58,404 bases of DNA, taken from Rhodospirillaceae bacterium (GTDB taxonomy: Bacteria > Pseudomonadota > Alphaproteobacteria > Rhodospirillales > UBA2165). The DNA lies in contig JABIHH010000048.1 in NCBI GenBank assembly GCA_018649725.1, positions 1-58,404 of the forward strand, given 5' to 3'. The stretch's first letter is position 1, and each line of letters begins with the position of its first letter. Under the pieces are notes generated by a model. It had not been told where the DNA came from and searched no databases. It saw nothing but the letters and a program-made list of their open reading frames with translations. A program made the translations under genes and the position numbers. Shown here in pieces: positions 35,284 through 46,956 of the stretch.

Positions 35284-35513
35284 ATTTGGGCCAAAACAGC
35301 CCTTTAGTGTAAATATTAATTTTATTTTTAATCAAGTATATCTAATAAGCTATTGAAATATAATATATAATTTTTTACCCATGCATTGAATGCATGGCTG
35401 TTTTGCGGTTAACCCTCTAACTAACCTCGTTTAAAAGTCCTATATCCTCTTCAACAGATCAACAAACCCTGGCGAGAATGCCGGGAAGTAGTCTGGAAAG
35501 AAAAGGAAAAAAA

Positions 35514-35924
35514 ATGAACAAACTTTCTGTAAAACAAACTGAAATCGCTGTCGAAGAGAATATCTCTTTAGTTGATTTCAATGATGGCCAGCCTTTGGCT
35601 ATGGAAGATATTGATAAATTGGTTCGTGAAGCACGGCTTGCCCAGGCTAAAGTTGCCGGCGAGTTGGTCAGAACTGCGCTTAAGTTTATCGGCAATATTT
35701 TTTCAAGTATTCAAAAAGGTCTTCGTGCCGCAACGACTTTTGATGAACTCGCCCGTTTGTCAGACCGCGAACTTGCCGATATCGGCGTGCAGCGCAACGA
35801 AATTGCTCGTTTTGCCCTCGAAGATACGGCCACCCGTGCAGCTAAAGCTGATTTAGCGGTCTATGGCTATGGTATGAAAGTTGCCCGTCCTTCAAATGAT
35901 TGGGTGGACCATATCGCGGCTTAA
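35514..35924 (+). CDS. DUF1127 domain protein
   Basis: This is a 136-residue soluble protein whose residues about 75-110 form the short Arg-rich DUF1127 domain (ATTFDELARLSDRELADIG, followed by VQRNEIARFAL). In Rhizobiales and Rhodobacterales small DUF1127 proteins affect RNA turnover and phosphate or carbon metabolism; the longer N-terminal extension here is acidic to mixed and unassigned. The ATG at 35514 is chosen because a GGAAAGAAAAGGAA stretch lies immediately upstream and the product starts compactly; an upstream in-frame ATG would add 12 residues. It is followed by a terminator and sits before the phosphate regulon. Confidence 0.78.
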   Translation: MNKLSVKQTEIAVEENISLVDFNDGQPLAMEDIDKLVREARLAQAKVAGELVRTALKFIGNIFSSIQKGLRAATTFDELARLSDRELADIGVQRNEIARFALEDTATRAAKADLAVYGYGMKVARPSNDWVDHIAA

Positions 35925-35964
35925 TAAAATTTAAAGTACCTCCTAAAATACCCTGTTAGTTTAG

Positions 35965-35995
35965 TCCCTCAGATCTGTTGATCTGGGGGATTTTT
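35965..35995 (+). terminator. Rho-independent terminator after the DUF1127 gene
   Basis: TCCCTCAGATC and GATCTGGGGGA pair around a 4-base loop, followed by five Ts. It separates the DUF1127 gene from phoR. Confidence 0.87.
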
Positions 35996-36092
35996 CATAG
36001 GCGAATGAGGCCAATATTTTGACATTACCCCACCCGGCAGAGTAGGACTCACCCTCAACCGAAAAGAGAGCCCAAATTAGAGGCGGTCAGAA

Positions 36093-37166
36093 TTGGCGAG
36101 AGTTAAATCTACAGAGCAGGATGACACGGGCAACTTTAATGCCGGGCTTTTTAACGCCCTCCCGGACCCGGTTATTTTATTAAACATATCGCGTGAAGTG
36201 GTTTTTGCTAATCGGGCGGCGGTGGATATGTTGGCTGCCAAATATGAAGGTCGCGACCTTGCCCTTTCCTTTCGTGTGCCAGATGTTCTGGCAGCGGCCG
36301 AAGCGGTCGTTCAGGGCGCGACCGAACGTGAGGTTGATGTTTCGCTTCAGGTTCCGGTTCCAAAAAATCTAAAAATAAGAATTATGCGAATTGAAGGATC
36401 AGCCTCCGAATTGGGTGCGGTCGCCTTGATGGTGTTCCACGATGTCAGTTCTGAGACTATGGCCGAGCAGATGCGCCAAGACTTTGTCGCCAATGTCAGT
36501 CACGAATTGCGCTCTCCAATCGCGTCCTTGATCGGATTTATTGAAACGCTCCAGGGGCCGGCTAAAGAAGATGCTGAGGCACGGGATCGCTTTCTCGGTA
36601 TTATGGGGGATGAGGCGCAGCGCATGGCGCGCATGATTGATGATCTGCTGTCGCTTTCAAGGGTTGAGGCGAGCGAACGAATGCGCCCTCAAGAACAAGT
36701 CAATATTGCCGAGTTGTTGAGCATGACGCGTGAATTGCTTTTGAGCCGGGCCAAAGAAAATGCCATGGAACTCGTCTTTGACATTGCTCCAGATCTACCA
36801 GTTATTGCGGGTGATCGCGACGAGCTCATGGAGGTTTTTCAAAATCTCATGGACAACGCGATTAAATATGGTCAGGACGAAACCTTTGTAAAAATAAGCG
36901 CCGTTCAAGTTGACCGCATTCCAGAAATTGGCGGCGCTGGTATTGCCGTCGCCGTTGAAAATGAAGGTGAAGGCATCGCGCCCGATCAATTACCTCGGCT
37001 GACTGAACGCTTTTATCGCGTCGATAAAGGGCGGTCCAGAGAAATGGGTGGCACGGGCCTTGGTCTGGCGATCGTAAAACACATCATCAGCCGCCATCGC
37101 GGTCGGTTTAATATCGAGAGCACGGTTGGCAAAGGTGCGACTTTCACAGTTTACCTGCCGCTTTAG
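36093..37166 (+). CDS. phoR: Phosphate-regulon sensor kinase PhoR, soluble form
   Basis: This 357-residue histidine kinase belongs to the PhoR group by context and domain order. An N-terminal PAS-like domain (residues about 15-120) is followed by HisKA with NVSHELRSP (His137) and an HATPase domain with NLMDNAIKYG (N box), GEGIAPDQLPRLTERF (G1/F) and GGTGLGLAIVK (G2). It has no transmembrane segment. An in-frame TAG lies five codons upstream of the TTG start, so no N-terminal anchor is missing by mis-annotation. A GAGG Shine-Dalgarno precedes the TTG. It presumably partners phoB at the other end of the locus. Confidence 0.88.
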   Translation: MARVKSTEQDDTGNFNAGLFNALPDPVILLNISREVVFANRAAVDMLAAKYEGRDLALSFRVPDVLAAAEAVVQGATEREVDVSLQVPVPKNLKIRIMRIEGSASELGAVALMVFHDVSSETMAEQMRQDFVANVSHELRSPIASLIGFIETLQGPAKEDAEARDRFLGIMGDEAQRMARMIDDLLSLSRVEASERMRPQEQVNIAELLSMTRELLLSRAKENAMELVFDIAPDLPVIAGDRDELMEVFQNLMDNAIKYGQDETFVKISAVQVDRIPEIGGAGIAVAVENEGEGIAPDQLPRLTERFYRVDKGRSREMGGTGLGLAIVKHIISRHRGRFNIESTVGKGATFTVYLPL

Positions 37167-37187
37167 TTTCTGAAAATTCCTAATCCA

Positions 37188-37205
37188 TTGTCATAAAACT
37201 GTCAT
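37188..37205 (+). promoter_or_regulatory. PHO box upstream of pstS
   Basis: TTGTCATAAAACTGTCAT differs from the E. coli consensus CTGTCATAAATCTGTCAC at only three positions. It lies between phoR and pstS, about 114 bases before the pstS start, and should bind phosphorylated PhoB. Confidence 0.85.
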
Positions 37206-37318
37206 CGAACGGTAATAAAAGAGTCTTCGAATAATTATAGTTTCACCTTGTTTTACGGATAAGTCAGAAATTCGCCTGACTTTTGGAACTAGAAATTTTA
37301 TTCAGGAGTTACCCTTTT

Positions 37319-38344
37319 ATGATTAAAAAGACCATCGCCTTGGCCGCAATAGCGTTAACCGCCATCGCCACTACCGCAGAGGCAAGAGACCAAATTCGGA
37401 TTGTTGGATCGTCCACTGTTTTTCCTTTTGCGACCGCGGTTGCCGAACAGTTCGGAAAATCTTCGCCGTTTAAAACCCCGGTGGTTGAGAGCACGGGCTC
37501 CGGTGGCGGTATGAAACTGTTTTGCGCCGGTATTGGCCTTGGACATCCGGATATCACGAACGCTTCTCGCCGCATTAAAAATTCCGAATTTAAAAAATGT
37601 ACCGCCAAAGGCATCCGCATTACCGAAGTTAAATTCGGTTTCGATGGCATTGTTCTGGCGAATTCAAAGAAAACGGCAGCTTTGAAAATCAGCAAAAAAC
37701 AAATTTTCCAAGCCTTGGCGCAAAAAGTGCCAATGAACGGCAAATTGGTTGATAATCCTTACAAGAAATGGAGCGATATCGACCCCAGTCTGCCGGCAAC
37801 TAAAATCGAAGTGCTCGGCCCACCGCCAACTTCCGGTACGCGCGATGCTTTTGTTGAGCTTGCTATGGAAGGTGGCGCGAAGAAGTTTCCAAGCCTGAAG
37901 GCGCTCCGCAAGAAAAACAAAAAGGCCTTTAAAGCGATTGCTCATGCCATTCGTGAAGATGGTGCGTTTGTTGAAGCGGGTGAGAACGATAACTTGATTG
38001 TCCAAAAACTTGAAGCAAATCCCGCCACCACCGGCATCTTTGGCTTCAGTTTTCTTGATCAAAACGGCGATAAAATTCAAGGAGCTTTGGTTGATGATAC
38101 CTCTCCTACGTTCGAGAATATTGCCGGTGGAAAATACGGTGTCTCCCGTTCTCTGTTCTTCTATGTCAAGCAACAGCATGTCGATGTTGTCCCTGGCATC
38201 AAAGAATTCGTCCGCGAATTCACGGCTGAAAAAGCTTGGGGTGAAGACGGCTATTTGGTGGATAAGGGATTGATCCCCCTCCCTGCTGCAGATCGCAAAA
38301 TGATCTCAAGTTCGGCCAATAACCTTTCACAGTTGAACATGTAG
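37319..38344 (+). CDS. pstS: Phosphate ABC transporter substrate-binding protein
   Basis: PstS is the periplasmic phosphate-binding protein of the high-affinity Pst system. The 341-residue protein has a signal peptide (MIKKTIALAAIALTAIATTA, cleaved after AEA) and family motifs IVGSSTVFPFA, ESTGSGGGMKLFC, GFDGIVLAN and the phosphate-cradling GPPPTSGTRDAF. The start is the ATG at 37319 with CAGGAG upstream; an earlier in-frame codon would put 12 unlikely residues before the signal. It is the first gene downstream of the PHO box, and a stable hairpin follows it. Confidence 0.96.
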   Translation: MIKKTIALAAIALTAIATTAEARDQIRIVGSSTVFPFATAVAEQFGKSSPFKTPVVESTGSGGGMKLFCAGIGLGHPDITNASRRIKNSEFKKCTAKGIRITEVKFGFDGIVLANSKKTAALKISKKQIFQALAQKVPMNGKLVDNPYKKWSDIDPSLPATKIEVLGPPPTSGTRDAFVELAMEGGAKKFPSLKALRKKNKKAFKAIAHAIREDGAFVEAGENDNLIVQKLEANPATTGIFGFSFLDQNGDKIQGALVDDTSPTFENIAGGKYGVSRSLFFYVKQQHVDVVPGIKEFVREFTAEKAWGEDGYLVDKGLIPLPAADRKMISSSANNLSQLNM

Positions 38345-38357
38345 GGGTTTTCAAAAA

Positions 38358-38389
38358 GGCTGCCCCTCATTCTGTTTGATGGGGCAGCC
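38358..38389 (+). other. Strong hairpin between pstS and pstC
   Basis: GGCTGCCCC-TCA and TGA-T-GGGGCAGCC form a long GC-rich stem with a seven-base loop, followed by AGTTTTGAG but no true T-run. It lies 14 bases after the pstS stop. It could stabilise the pstS 3' end or act as a partial terminator so that PstS is made in excess over the permease. Confidence 0.7.
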
Positions 38390-38407
38390 AGTTTTGAGCT
38401 TTAGTGG

Positions 38408-39778
38408 ATGCATAATTTAATTTTTACAGCCCTGATTTTAATCTTCCTGCTGGCCATTTATCACTATGGCCGCAGGTTTTCGCTACTTACGGTCAATCAC
38501 AACCGCCAGGACCTTCATTCCCTTCCAGGCTATTACGGCCTTTATCTGGTGTTTTGGTTTATCGGGCCGGCTGTTGCTGCGCTTATAATATGGCTGCTGT
38601 TGGAACCGCCAATCATCATGGGGCTGTTATCAGAGTCTCTCACTCTCTCATTTCAGGCCGCGCCGGATGATGTGATGAGAGAAGTTAGGCTGCTGGCGTC
38701 AAATGCCTTTGCCTTAAAATCGGCAACGCCAGAGAAAGTCCTGCTGGTTAACCGCTATCAGGAACTGCAAGCGCTTGGGAATGGCATTCGAGCTGTGTTG
38801 GTTTTAGGCGGTGGCGTGTTGGGCGTGGTATATGCCCGCCGGTTCTTATCGCCCGAAATGCGGGCACGGCAGTCGGTTGAGCGATTTATTAAAGTGCTGC
38901 TTATTCTTTGTTCCGTCATTGCCATATTCACGACCATCGGCATCGTGCTGTCCCTACTATTCGAAGCCATTCGATTTTTTCATAAAGTATCACCGGCCGA
39001 GTTTTTGTTTGGTCTTCATTGGAGTCCGCAAACTGCCTTGCGTGCGGACCAAGTCGGTGCCAGTGGCGCGTTCGGTGCCGTGCCGGTTTTTGCCGGAACG
39101 TTTCTGATTACCATAATTGCCATGTGCGTCAGTATTCCCATCGGCCTCATGTCGGCGATTTATCTGGCGGAATATGCAACCCCGAGAATAAGAAATTGGG
39201 TCAAACCATCGCTGGAAATTTTAGCCGGCGTGCCGACCGTTGTTTATGGCTTTTTTGCCGCCCTCACCGTTGCCCCCTTCATACGCGGGCTCGGTGAACA
39301 AGTCGGCATCGCCGTCGCTTCTGAAAGCGCCCTGGCTGCTGGTCTGGTGATGGGCATTATGATCATTCCTTTTATATCGTCCTTGTCGGACGACATTATC
39401 AATGCGGTGCCACAATCTCTCAGGGATGGTGCTTACGCTATGGGATCGACCAAATCAGAAACCATCCGGCAGGTTGTGCTGCCGGCGGCCTTGCCGGGCA
39501 TTGTCGGCTCCATATTGCTCGCCGTCAGCCGGGCGATTGGTGAAACCATGATCGTGGTGATGGCAGCGGGGCTGGCTGCCAAGCTGACCGCCAACCCGCT
39601 TGAAGCGGTGACAACGGTTACGGTTCAGATTGTTACACTGTTGGTTGGTGATCAGGAATTCGATAGTGCAAAAACCCTGGCTGCTTTTGCCTTGGGTCTC
39701 ATGCTGTTTTTTATCACCTTGGCGCTCAATGTCGTGGCCCTGATTGTGGTGCGCAAATACCGGGAAAAATATGACTGA
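38408..39778 (+). CDS. pstC: Phosphate ABC transporter permease PstC
   Basis: PstC is one of two membrane permeases. The 456-residue form is longer than E. coli PstC (319), with an N-terminal extension of about 150 residues carrying two or three extra membrane helices (IFTALILIFLLAIYHYG and YGLYLVFWFIGPAVAALII). The C-terminal half contains the permease core: LEILAGVPTVVYGFFAAL and the coupling-loop AYAMGSTKSETIRQVVLPAALPGIV. Start ATG at 38408, with pstA overlapping its end by eight bases. Confidence 0.95.
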   Translation: MHNLIFTALILIFLLAIYHYGRRFSLLTVNHNRQDLHSLPGYYGLYLVFWFIGPAVAALIIWLLLEPPIIMGLLSESLTLSFQAAPDDVMREVRLLASNAFALKSATPEKVLLVNRYQELQALGNGIRAVLVLGGGVLGVVYARRFLSPEMRARQSVERFIKVLLILCSVIAIFTTIGIVLSLLFEAIRFFHKVSPAEFLFGLHWSPQTALRADQVGASGAFGAVPVFAGTFLITIIAMCVSIPIGLMSAIYLAEYATPRIRNWVKPSLEILAGVPTVVYGFFAALTVAPFIRGLGEQVGIAVASESALAAGLVMGIMIIPFISSLSDDIINAVPQSLRDGAYAMGSTKSETIRQVVLPAALPGIVGSILLAVSRAIGETMIVVMAAGLAAKLTANPLEAVTTVTVQIVTLLVGDQEFDSAKTLAAFALGLMLFFITLALNVVALIVVRKYREKYD

Positions 39779-41048
39779 TAACATGCCTCGTTCCATCCAA
39801 TCGGGACCCGATTTATCGGCTGCTCGAATTGCCCGAAGAAACCGCTCTGAAAGATGGTTTCGCCAGCTCGGCATTTTGGCGATCGGCTCGGCGCTTCTGA
39901 TGTTGGCCGTTTTGATGACATCAATCACCTCGAAAGGATATTCGGCCTTTTGGCAAACGCAGATAGCTATAAATGTGAACTTTGCCTCGTCCGATGTTCT
40001 GCCGACCGAAAAGGTGAATTTCCGGGGGTTGGCCCGCCGCTCCATTCGGGCCTTGTTCCCGGACGTCAAAAGCCGCCGCGACAAACGCGCCCTCTATAAA
40101 TTGTTTAGCAATGGCATTGGCTATGAACTTCGAGATGCAATCCAACGTGATCCAAGCCTACTCGGCCAAAGCAAAAGGATCTGGGTCAAAGCATCTGCCG
40201 ATACGGACATGCTGGTTAAAGGCTTTATTGAGCGCGCCGTTAAACAAAGTGACCGCCGACTATCGGATAAGCAATTGACGTGGTTTGACAGATTGGAAAA
40301 GGATGGCCGAATTGCCAAACGGTTTAATCTGACCTTCTTTACCCAGGCGGACAGCCGGGAGCCGGAACAGGCCGGTATCCTGGGCGCATTGATCGGCTCA
40401 ATTTTAACTTTGAGCGTGACCCTCCTTTTGGTTTTCCCGGTTGGCGTTGCGGCTGCGATTTATCTTGAAGAATTTGCGCCGAAGAATAGGTGGTCGGATG
40501 TGATCGAGGTTAACATCAATAATCTGGCTGCCGTGCCGTCCATCGTGTTTGGCCTATTGGGACTGGCTGTACTTTTGAACTGGGTCGGCCTGCCGAGATC
40601 GACGCCGATTGCGGGTGGTGTGGTGCTGGCCTTGATGACCTTGCCGACCATTATTATTTCCAGCCGCTCTGCTTTGAAAGCCGTGCCACCCTCAATCCGC
40701 GAGGCCGCCATCGGGATGGGAGCTAGTCCGTTGCAGACGGTAAGCCACCATGTCCTGCCTTTGGCCATGCCCGGCATGATGACGGGGGCGATTATCGGTA
40801 TGGCGCAGGCCTTGGGCGAAACCGCGCCGCTTTTGATGATTGGCATGGTTGCCTTTATCGTTGATGTGCCGGGTGGTTTCACGGATGCCGCAACGGTGTT
40901 GCCGGTACAGATTTTTCTGTGGGCTGATGCGCCCGAGCGGGCCTTTGTCGAAAAAACATCGGCCGCGATCATGGTGCTTGTCGCTTTTCTGATCGCGATG
41001 AATTTGTTTGCAATATTAATGAGAAAGAAATTTGAACGACGTTGGTAG
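39771..41048 (+). CDS. pstA: Phosphate ABC transporter permease PstA
   Basis: This is the second phosphate permease, 425 residues, with the N-terminal DUF3333-like domain typical of the long alphaproteobacterial type ([20 protein letters not shown] then a soluble loop to residue about 205). The permease core follows, with [16 protein letters not shown] and [20 protein letters not shown] as the EAA-like coupling loop. The start ATG at 39771 overlaps the pstC stop (ATGACTGA), consistent with coupling. It ends close to pstB. Confidence 0.95.
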   Translation: MTDNMPRSIQSGPDLSAARIARRNRSERWFRQLGILAIGSALLMLAVLMTSITSKGYSAFWQTQIAINVNFASSDVLPTEKVNFRGLARRSIRALFPDVKSRRDKRALYKLFSNGIGYELRDAIQRDPSLLGQSKRIWVKASADTDMLVKGFIERAVKQSDRRLSDKQLTWFDRLEKDGRIAKRFNLTFFTQADSREPEQAGILGALIGSILTLSVTLLLVFPVGVAAAIYLEEFAPKNRWSDVIEVNINNLAAVPSIVFGLLGLAVLLNWVGLPRSTPIAGGVVLALMTLPTIIISSRSALKAVPPSIREAAIGMGASPLQTVSHHVLPLAMPGMMTGAIIGMAQALGETAPLLMIGMVAFIVDVPGGFTDAATVLPVQIFLWADAPERAFVEKTSAAIMVLVAFLIAMNLFAILMRKKFERRW

Positions 41049-41052
41049 AATA

Positions 41053-41886
41053 ATGAAAAATGAAATGAACGAACTGTGCTCTGTTGAAGGAGCTGAATAT
41101 TTTGAAGTTGAAGATCGCGCGCCACTGGCTGAAGTGAAATTGTTCGCCCGGGATGTTGGTGTGAAATACGGTGAGAATGAAGCCTTAAAAAATGTCTCCA
41201 TTGACTTCATGGAACATCAGGTTATCTCGCTTATCGGACCGTCGGGTTGTGGAAAATCGACTTTCCTAAGATGCTTAAACCGTATGAATGATACGATCGA
41301 GGGCTGTCGGGTGACCGGAGAAATTCGCCTGGACGGCAAAGATATCTACAGTAAGGCGACCGATCCGGTTGAAATTCGGGCGCGCATTGGCATGGTCTTC
41401 CAAAAGCCCAATCCGTTTCCTAAATCAATCTATGAGAACATCTGCTATGGGCCGCGCATTCATGGTATGGCCAATTCCAAAGCCGACTATGATGATATCG
41501 TTGAGTGGAGTTTGACCTCTGCCGGCTTATGGGATGAAGTTAAAGACCGCTTGAACGAGCCTGGAACGGGCCTCTCCGGTGGCCAACAGCAGCGCCTCTG
41601 TATTGCCCGGGCAATTGCTGTCCATCCGGAAGTTATTTTGATGGATGAGCCTTGTTCGGCCCTAGATCCGATTGCGACGGCAAAGATAGAGGAACTTATA
41701 GATGAGTTACGCGAACGCTTTACCATCACTATAGTGACCCATTCCATGCAGCAGGCAGCACGGATTTCTCAATCGACAGCGTTCTTTCATTTGGGAGAGC
41801 TTGTCGAAGAAGGCAAAACAGACGATATTTTCACCAAGCCTGGAGATGAGCGCACAGAAGCGTATATTACCGGTAGAATTGGGTAA
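41053..41886 (+). CDS. pstB: Phosphate ABC transporter ATPase PstB
   Basis: PstB powers phosphate uptake and, with PhoU, relays phosphate status to PhoR. The 277-residue protein has Walker [10 protein letters not shown], the Q-loop [13 protein letters not shown] that is specific to PstB, the signature LSGGQQQR and [13 protein letters not shown]. Starts are ambiguous: TTG at 41032 would overlap pstA, ATG at 41053 gives 277 residues and ATG at 41065 would also keep the domain; I take 41053. phoU follows after nine bases. Confidence 0.95.
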   Translation: MKNEMNELCSVEGAEYFEVEDRAPLAEVKLFARDVGVKYGENEALKNVSIDFMEHQVISLIGPSGCGKSTFLRCLNRMNDTIEGCRVTGEIRLDGKDIYSKATDPVEIRARIGMVFQKPNPFPKSIYENICYGPRIHGMANSKADYDDIVEWSLTSAGLWDEVKDRLNEPGTGLSGGQQQRLCIARAIAVHPEVILMDEPCSALDPIATAKIEELIDELRERFTITIVTHSMQQAARISQSTAFFHLGELVEEGKTDDIFTKPGDERTEAYITGRIG

Positions 41887-41895
41887 GGATAAAAA

Positions 41896-42648
41896 ATGGA
41901 TAAGGACCATATAGTCAAATCCTACGACGAGGATTTACGCCGATTGGAAAACATGATCGCCGAGATGGGGGGGCTTGCCGAAGTGCAATTGGCCGAAGCC
42001 ATTGAGGCCTTGGTCCGGTTTGATACCGATGCGGCCAAAGAGATTGTTAAAAAAGACAAGAAGATTGATGCGCTGGAGATGGAGATCGATGATTTTATCG
42101 TCAAGCTAATCGCGCTCCGCCAGCCTTTGGCTGAAGATCTCCGGAGTGTCATCACTGGCCTTAAAATTTCGAGCAATCTCGAGCGCATTGGTGATTATTC
42201 AAAAAACATCGCCAAGCGAACAACAACATTATCGCAATCCTCGATGATGCCGACTTTGGTCAAAGGACCGATTGGCACGATCTCGAGAATGGCGCGCATC
42301 GTCCAAGAGATGATCAATAATGTGCTGGATGCTTATATCGCCCGCGACGCGGACAAGGCCGATGATGTCAGGGCCAAGGATGAGGAAGTTGATCAACTTC
42401 ATTCCAGTCTGTTTCGTGAATTGCTGACTTATATGATGGAAGAGCCGCGTAATATTACACCCTGCACGCATTTGCTGTTCGTCGCTAAAAATGTTGAGCG
42501 CATGGGTGATCATGTGACCGGCATCGCCGAGCAGGTTCATTTCATGGTGCATGGTCAACTGCCCGATGAAGAGCGCATCAAGGGAGACAGTACCAGTACT
42601 ATGATGGTCGAGCCGCCCGAATTGCCTATTGGAGACGCATCAGAGTGA
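41896..42648 (+). CDS. phoU: Phosphate signalling protein PhoU
   Basis: PhoU links the Pst transporter to PhoR and keeps the pho regulon off when phosphate is plentiful. The 250-residue protein shows the two three-helix PhoU repeats, each with the metal-binding E/D-x-x-x-D pattern (EDLRSVITGLKISSNLERIG-DYSKNIA and the second LLFVAKNVERMGDHVTGIAE). Length is typical (about 235-240) plus a short disordered tail. Its stop overlaps the phoB GTG (GTGA). Confidence 0.96.
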   Translation: MDKDHIVKSYDEDLRRLENMIAEMGGLAEVQLAEAIEALVRFDTDAAKEIVKKDKKIDALEMEIDDFIVKLIALRQPLAEDLRSVITGLKISSNLERIGDYSKNIAKRTTTLSQSSMMPTLVKGPIGTISRMARIVQEMINNVLDAYIARDADKADDVRAKDEEVDQLHSSLFRELLTYMMEEPRNITPCTHLLFVAKNVERMGDHVTGIAEQVHFMVHGQLPDEERIKGDSTSTMMVEPPELPIGDASE

Positions 42649-43331
42649 GCCCCACGATCCTCATTGTTGAAGACGAGCCGCCACTGATCGAAGTGCTGCG
42701 CTATAATTTGGAAAGCGCGGGGTTCGCGACGTTGGTTGCGACAGATGGCGAAGACGCCTTGTTGTTGGCCGCTGAAGAGACGCCTAACCTTATTGTCCTC
42801 GATTGGATGCTACCGAAACTTTCCGGCATTGATGTCTGTCGGCGTCTGCGTGAGGCCAAAGCAACCAAGACCGTGCCCATCATCATGCTGACCGCCAGAG
42901 GTGAGGAAGGTGATAAGATATCAGGTCTCGATGCCGGTGCTGATGACTACGTCGTAAAGCCATTTTCACCCTCCGAACTTATTGCCCGGGTGCGGGCTGT
43001 GCTCCGGCGCTCTGATCCGAAATTTGGTGAGGAAAAGTTGGACTATGCCGATATTACTGTTGATCTCGTCGCTCATAAAGTAACGCGCGCTGGTCAGCCT
43101 GTGCACCTTGGACCAACGGAATATCGCTTGCTTCAGACTTTGATGGAGCGACCGACCCGCGTTTTTTCGCGCGAGCAATTGCTGGATTTGGTGTGGGGAC
43201 GCGATATTTATGTTGAGGAAAGAACGGTCGATGTCCACGTGCGTCGACTTCGCAAAGCGCTCAATGAAACGGGTGGGGCAGATCTAATTCGAACAATCCG
43301 CCGCGGTGGCTATTCCATTGATATAGGCTAA
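42645..43331 (+). CDS. phoB: Phosphate-regulon response regulator PhoB
   Basis: PhoB is the OmpR-family activator of the pho regulon. The 228-residue protein has a receiver domain with the acidic pair VEDEPPL, the phospho-acceptor VLDWMLPKLSG, T in IIMLTARGE and KPFSPSEL, followed by a winged-helix DNA-binding domain (LGPTEYRLLQTLMERPTRVF and VDVHVRRLRKAL). It starts at GTG overlapping phoU, so translation is likely coupled. It closes the phoR-pstSCAB-phoU-phoB locus and would bind the PHO box before pstS. Confidence 0.96.
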   Translation: MSPTILIVEDEPPLIEVLRYNLESAGFATLVATDGEDALLLAAEETPNLIVLDWMLPKLSGIDVCRRLREAKATKTVPIIMLTARGEEGDKISGLDAGADDYVVKPFSPSELIARVRAVLRRSDPKFGEEKLDYADITVDLVAHKVTRAGQPVHLGPTEYRLLQTLMERPTRVFSREQLLDLVWGRDIYVEERTVDVHVRRLRKALNETGGADLIRTIRRGGYSIDIG

Positions 43332-43535
43332 GTATTTTCCGATTCTCGTGCCAAGATTGTCCGAAATTAGTTTAAACCTTGTTCAAAAGGGCTATTCTTA
43401 CTAGAAGTTGTTTGTATCTAACCCGATAAAATCATTGGTATTTTCTTTGATATAAGGAAATAATACCCACTTAACAGTAGAATCGTGACCGCAGGTAACT
43501 GAACAGGTCATAGAATAGTATTTGGGCGAATATTT

Positions 43536-46475
<2,940 letters not shown>

Positions 46476-46495
46476 ACAATACAAACGAGAGACTT

Positions 46496-46918
46496 ATGAA
46501 CGAAGATGATTTTAAATATTTGCATATCCTCGTCATTGATGACGAAGCCTTTATGCGCAAACTGATCGAGCGGACTTTAAGCGACATTGGTATCGGGATC
46601 ATATCGCAAGCAGCGAACGGACGCGAGGGTTTGAGTTTGTTACAATCGGCCAAAAGCAAAGTTGATCTTGTCATATGTGATCTTGAAATGCCGGAAATGA
46701 ACGGCTTTGATTTTGTGAAACAGGTTAGAAGTTCTGCCGATGAGCGATTTAATCCAAAATTACCCATTCTCATTTTGACCGGCCATGCCGATGAAGAGAC
46801 CGTCAGAGGTGCCGCAAGTCTTGGCATTAATGGCTATCTGGTAAAACCAATTTCGCGGAAGTCTTTAGAATCTAGGATTACCAAATGCATTTCTTCGCCC
46901 GCAGCGAAAAATGACTAG
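46496..46918 (+). CDS. Single-domain response regulator
   Basis: This 140-residue CheY-like protein consists of one receiver domain: HILVIDDEAFMRK gives the acidic pair, VICDLEMPEMNGFDF the phospho-acceptor Asp, ILTGHADEETV the Thr and YLVKPISRKSL the Lys. All catalytic residues are intact and no output domain follows. It starts 21 bases after the hybrid kinase stop and precedes a receiver-cyclase gene, so it is probably an intermediate or competing phospho-acceptor in the same pathway. Confidence 0.92.
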   Translation: MNEDDFKYLHILVIDDEAFMRKLIERTLSDIGIGIISQAANGREGLSLLQSAKSKVDLVICDLEMPEMNGFDFVKQVRSSADERFNPKLPILILTGHADEETVRGAASLGINGYLVKPISRKSLESRITKCISSPAAKND

Positions 46919-46956
46919 TTCAACAAATCGAATTAACCCGATAGCAGGAAAAATTA

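Noticed and set aside
35320..35340. Possible CtrA site (TTAA-N-TTAA) before the DUF1127 gene
   Set aside because: The spacing is eight bases instead of seven, in a very AT-rich stretch where chance matches are expected.
39455..40084. Long minus-strand open frame of 209 codons opposite pstC/pstA
   Set aside because: It lies entirely within two well-supported membrane genes on the other strand and shows no family motif.
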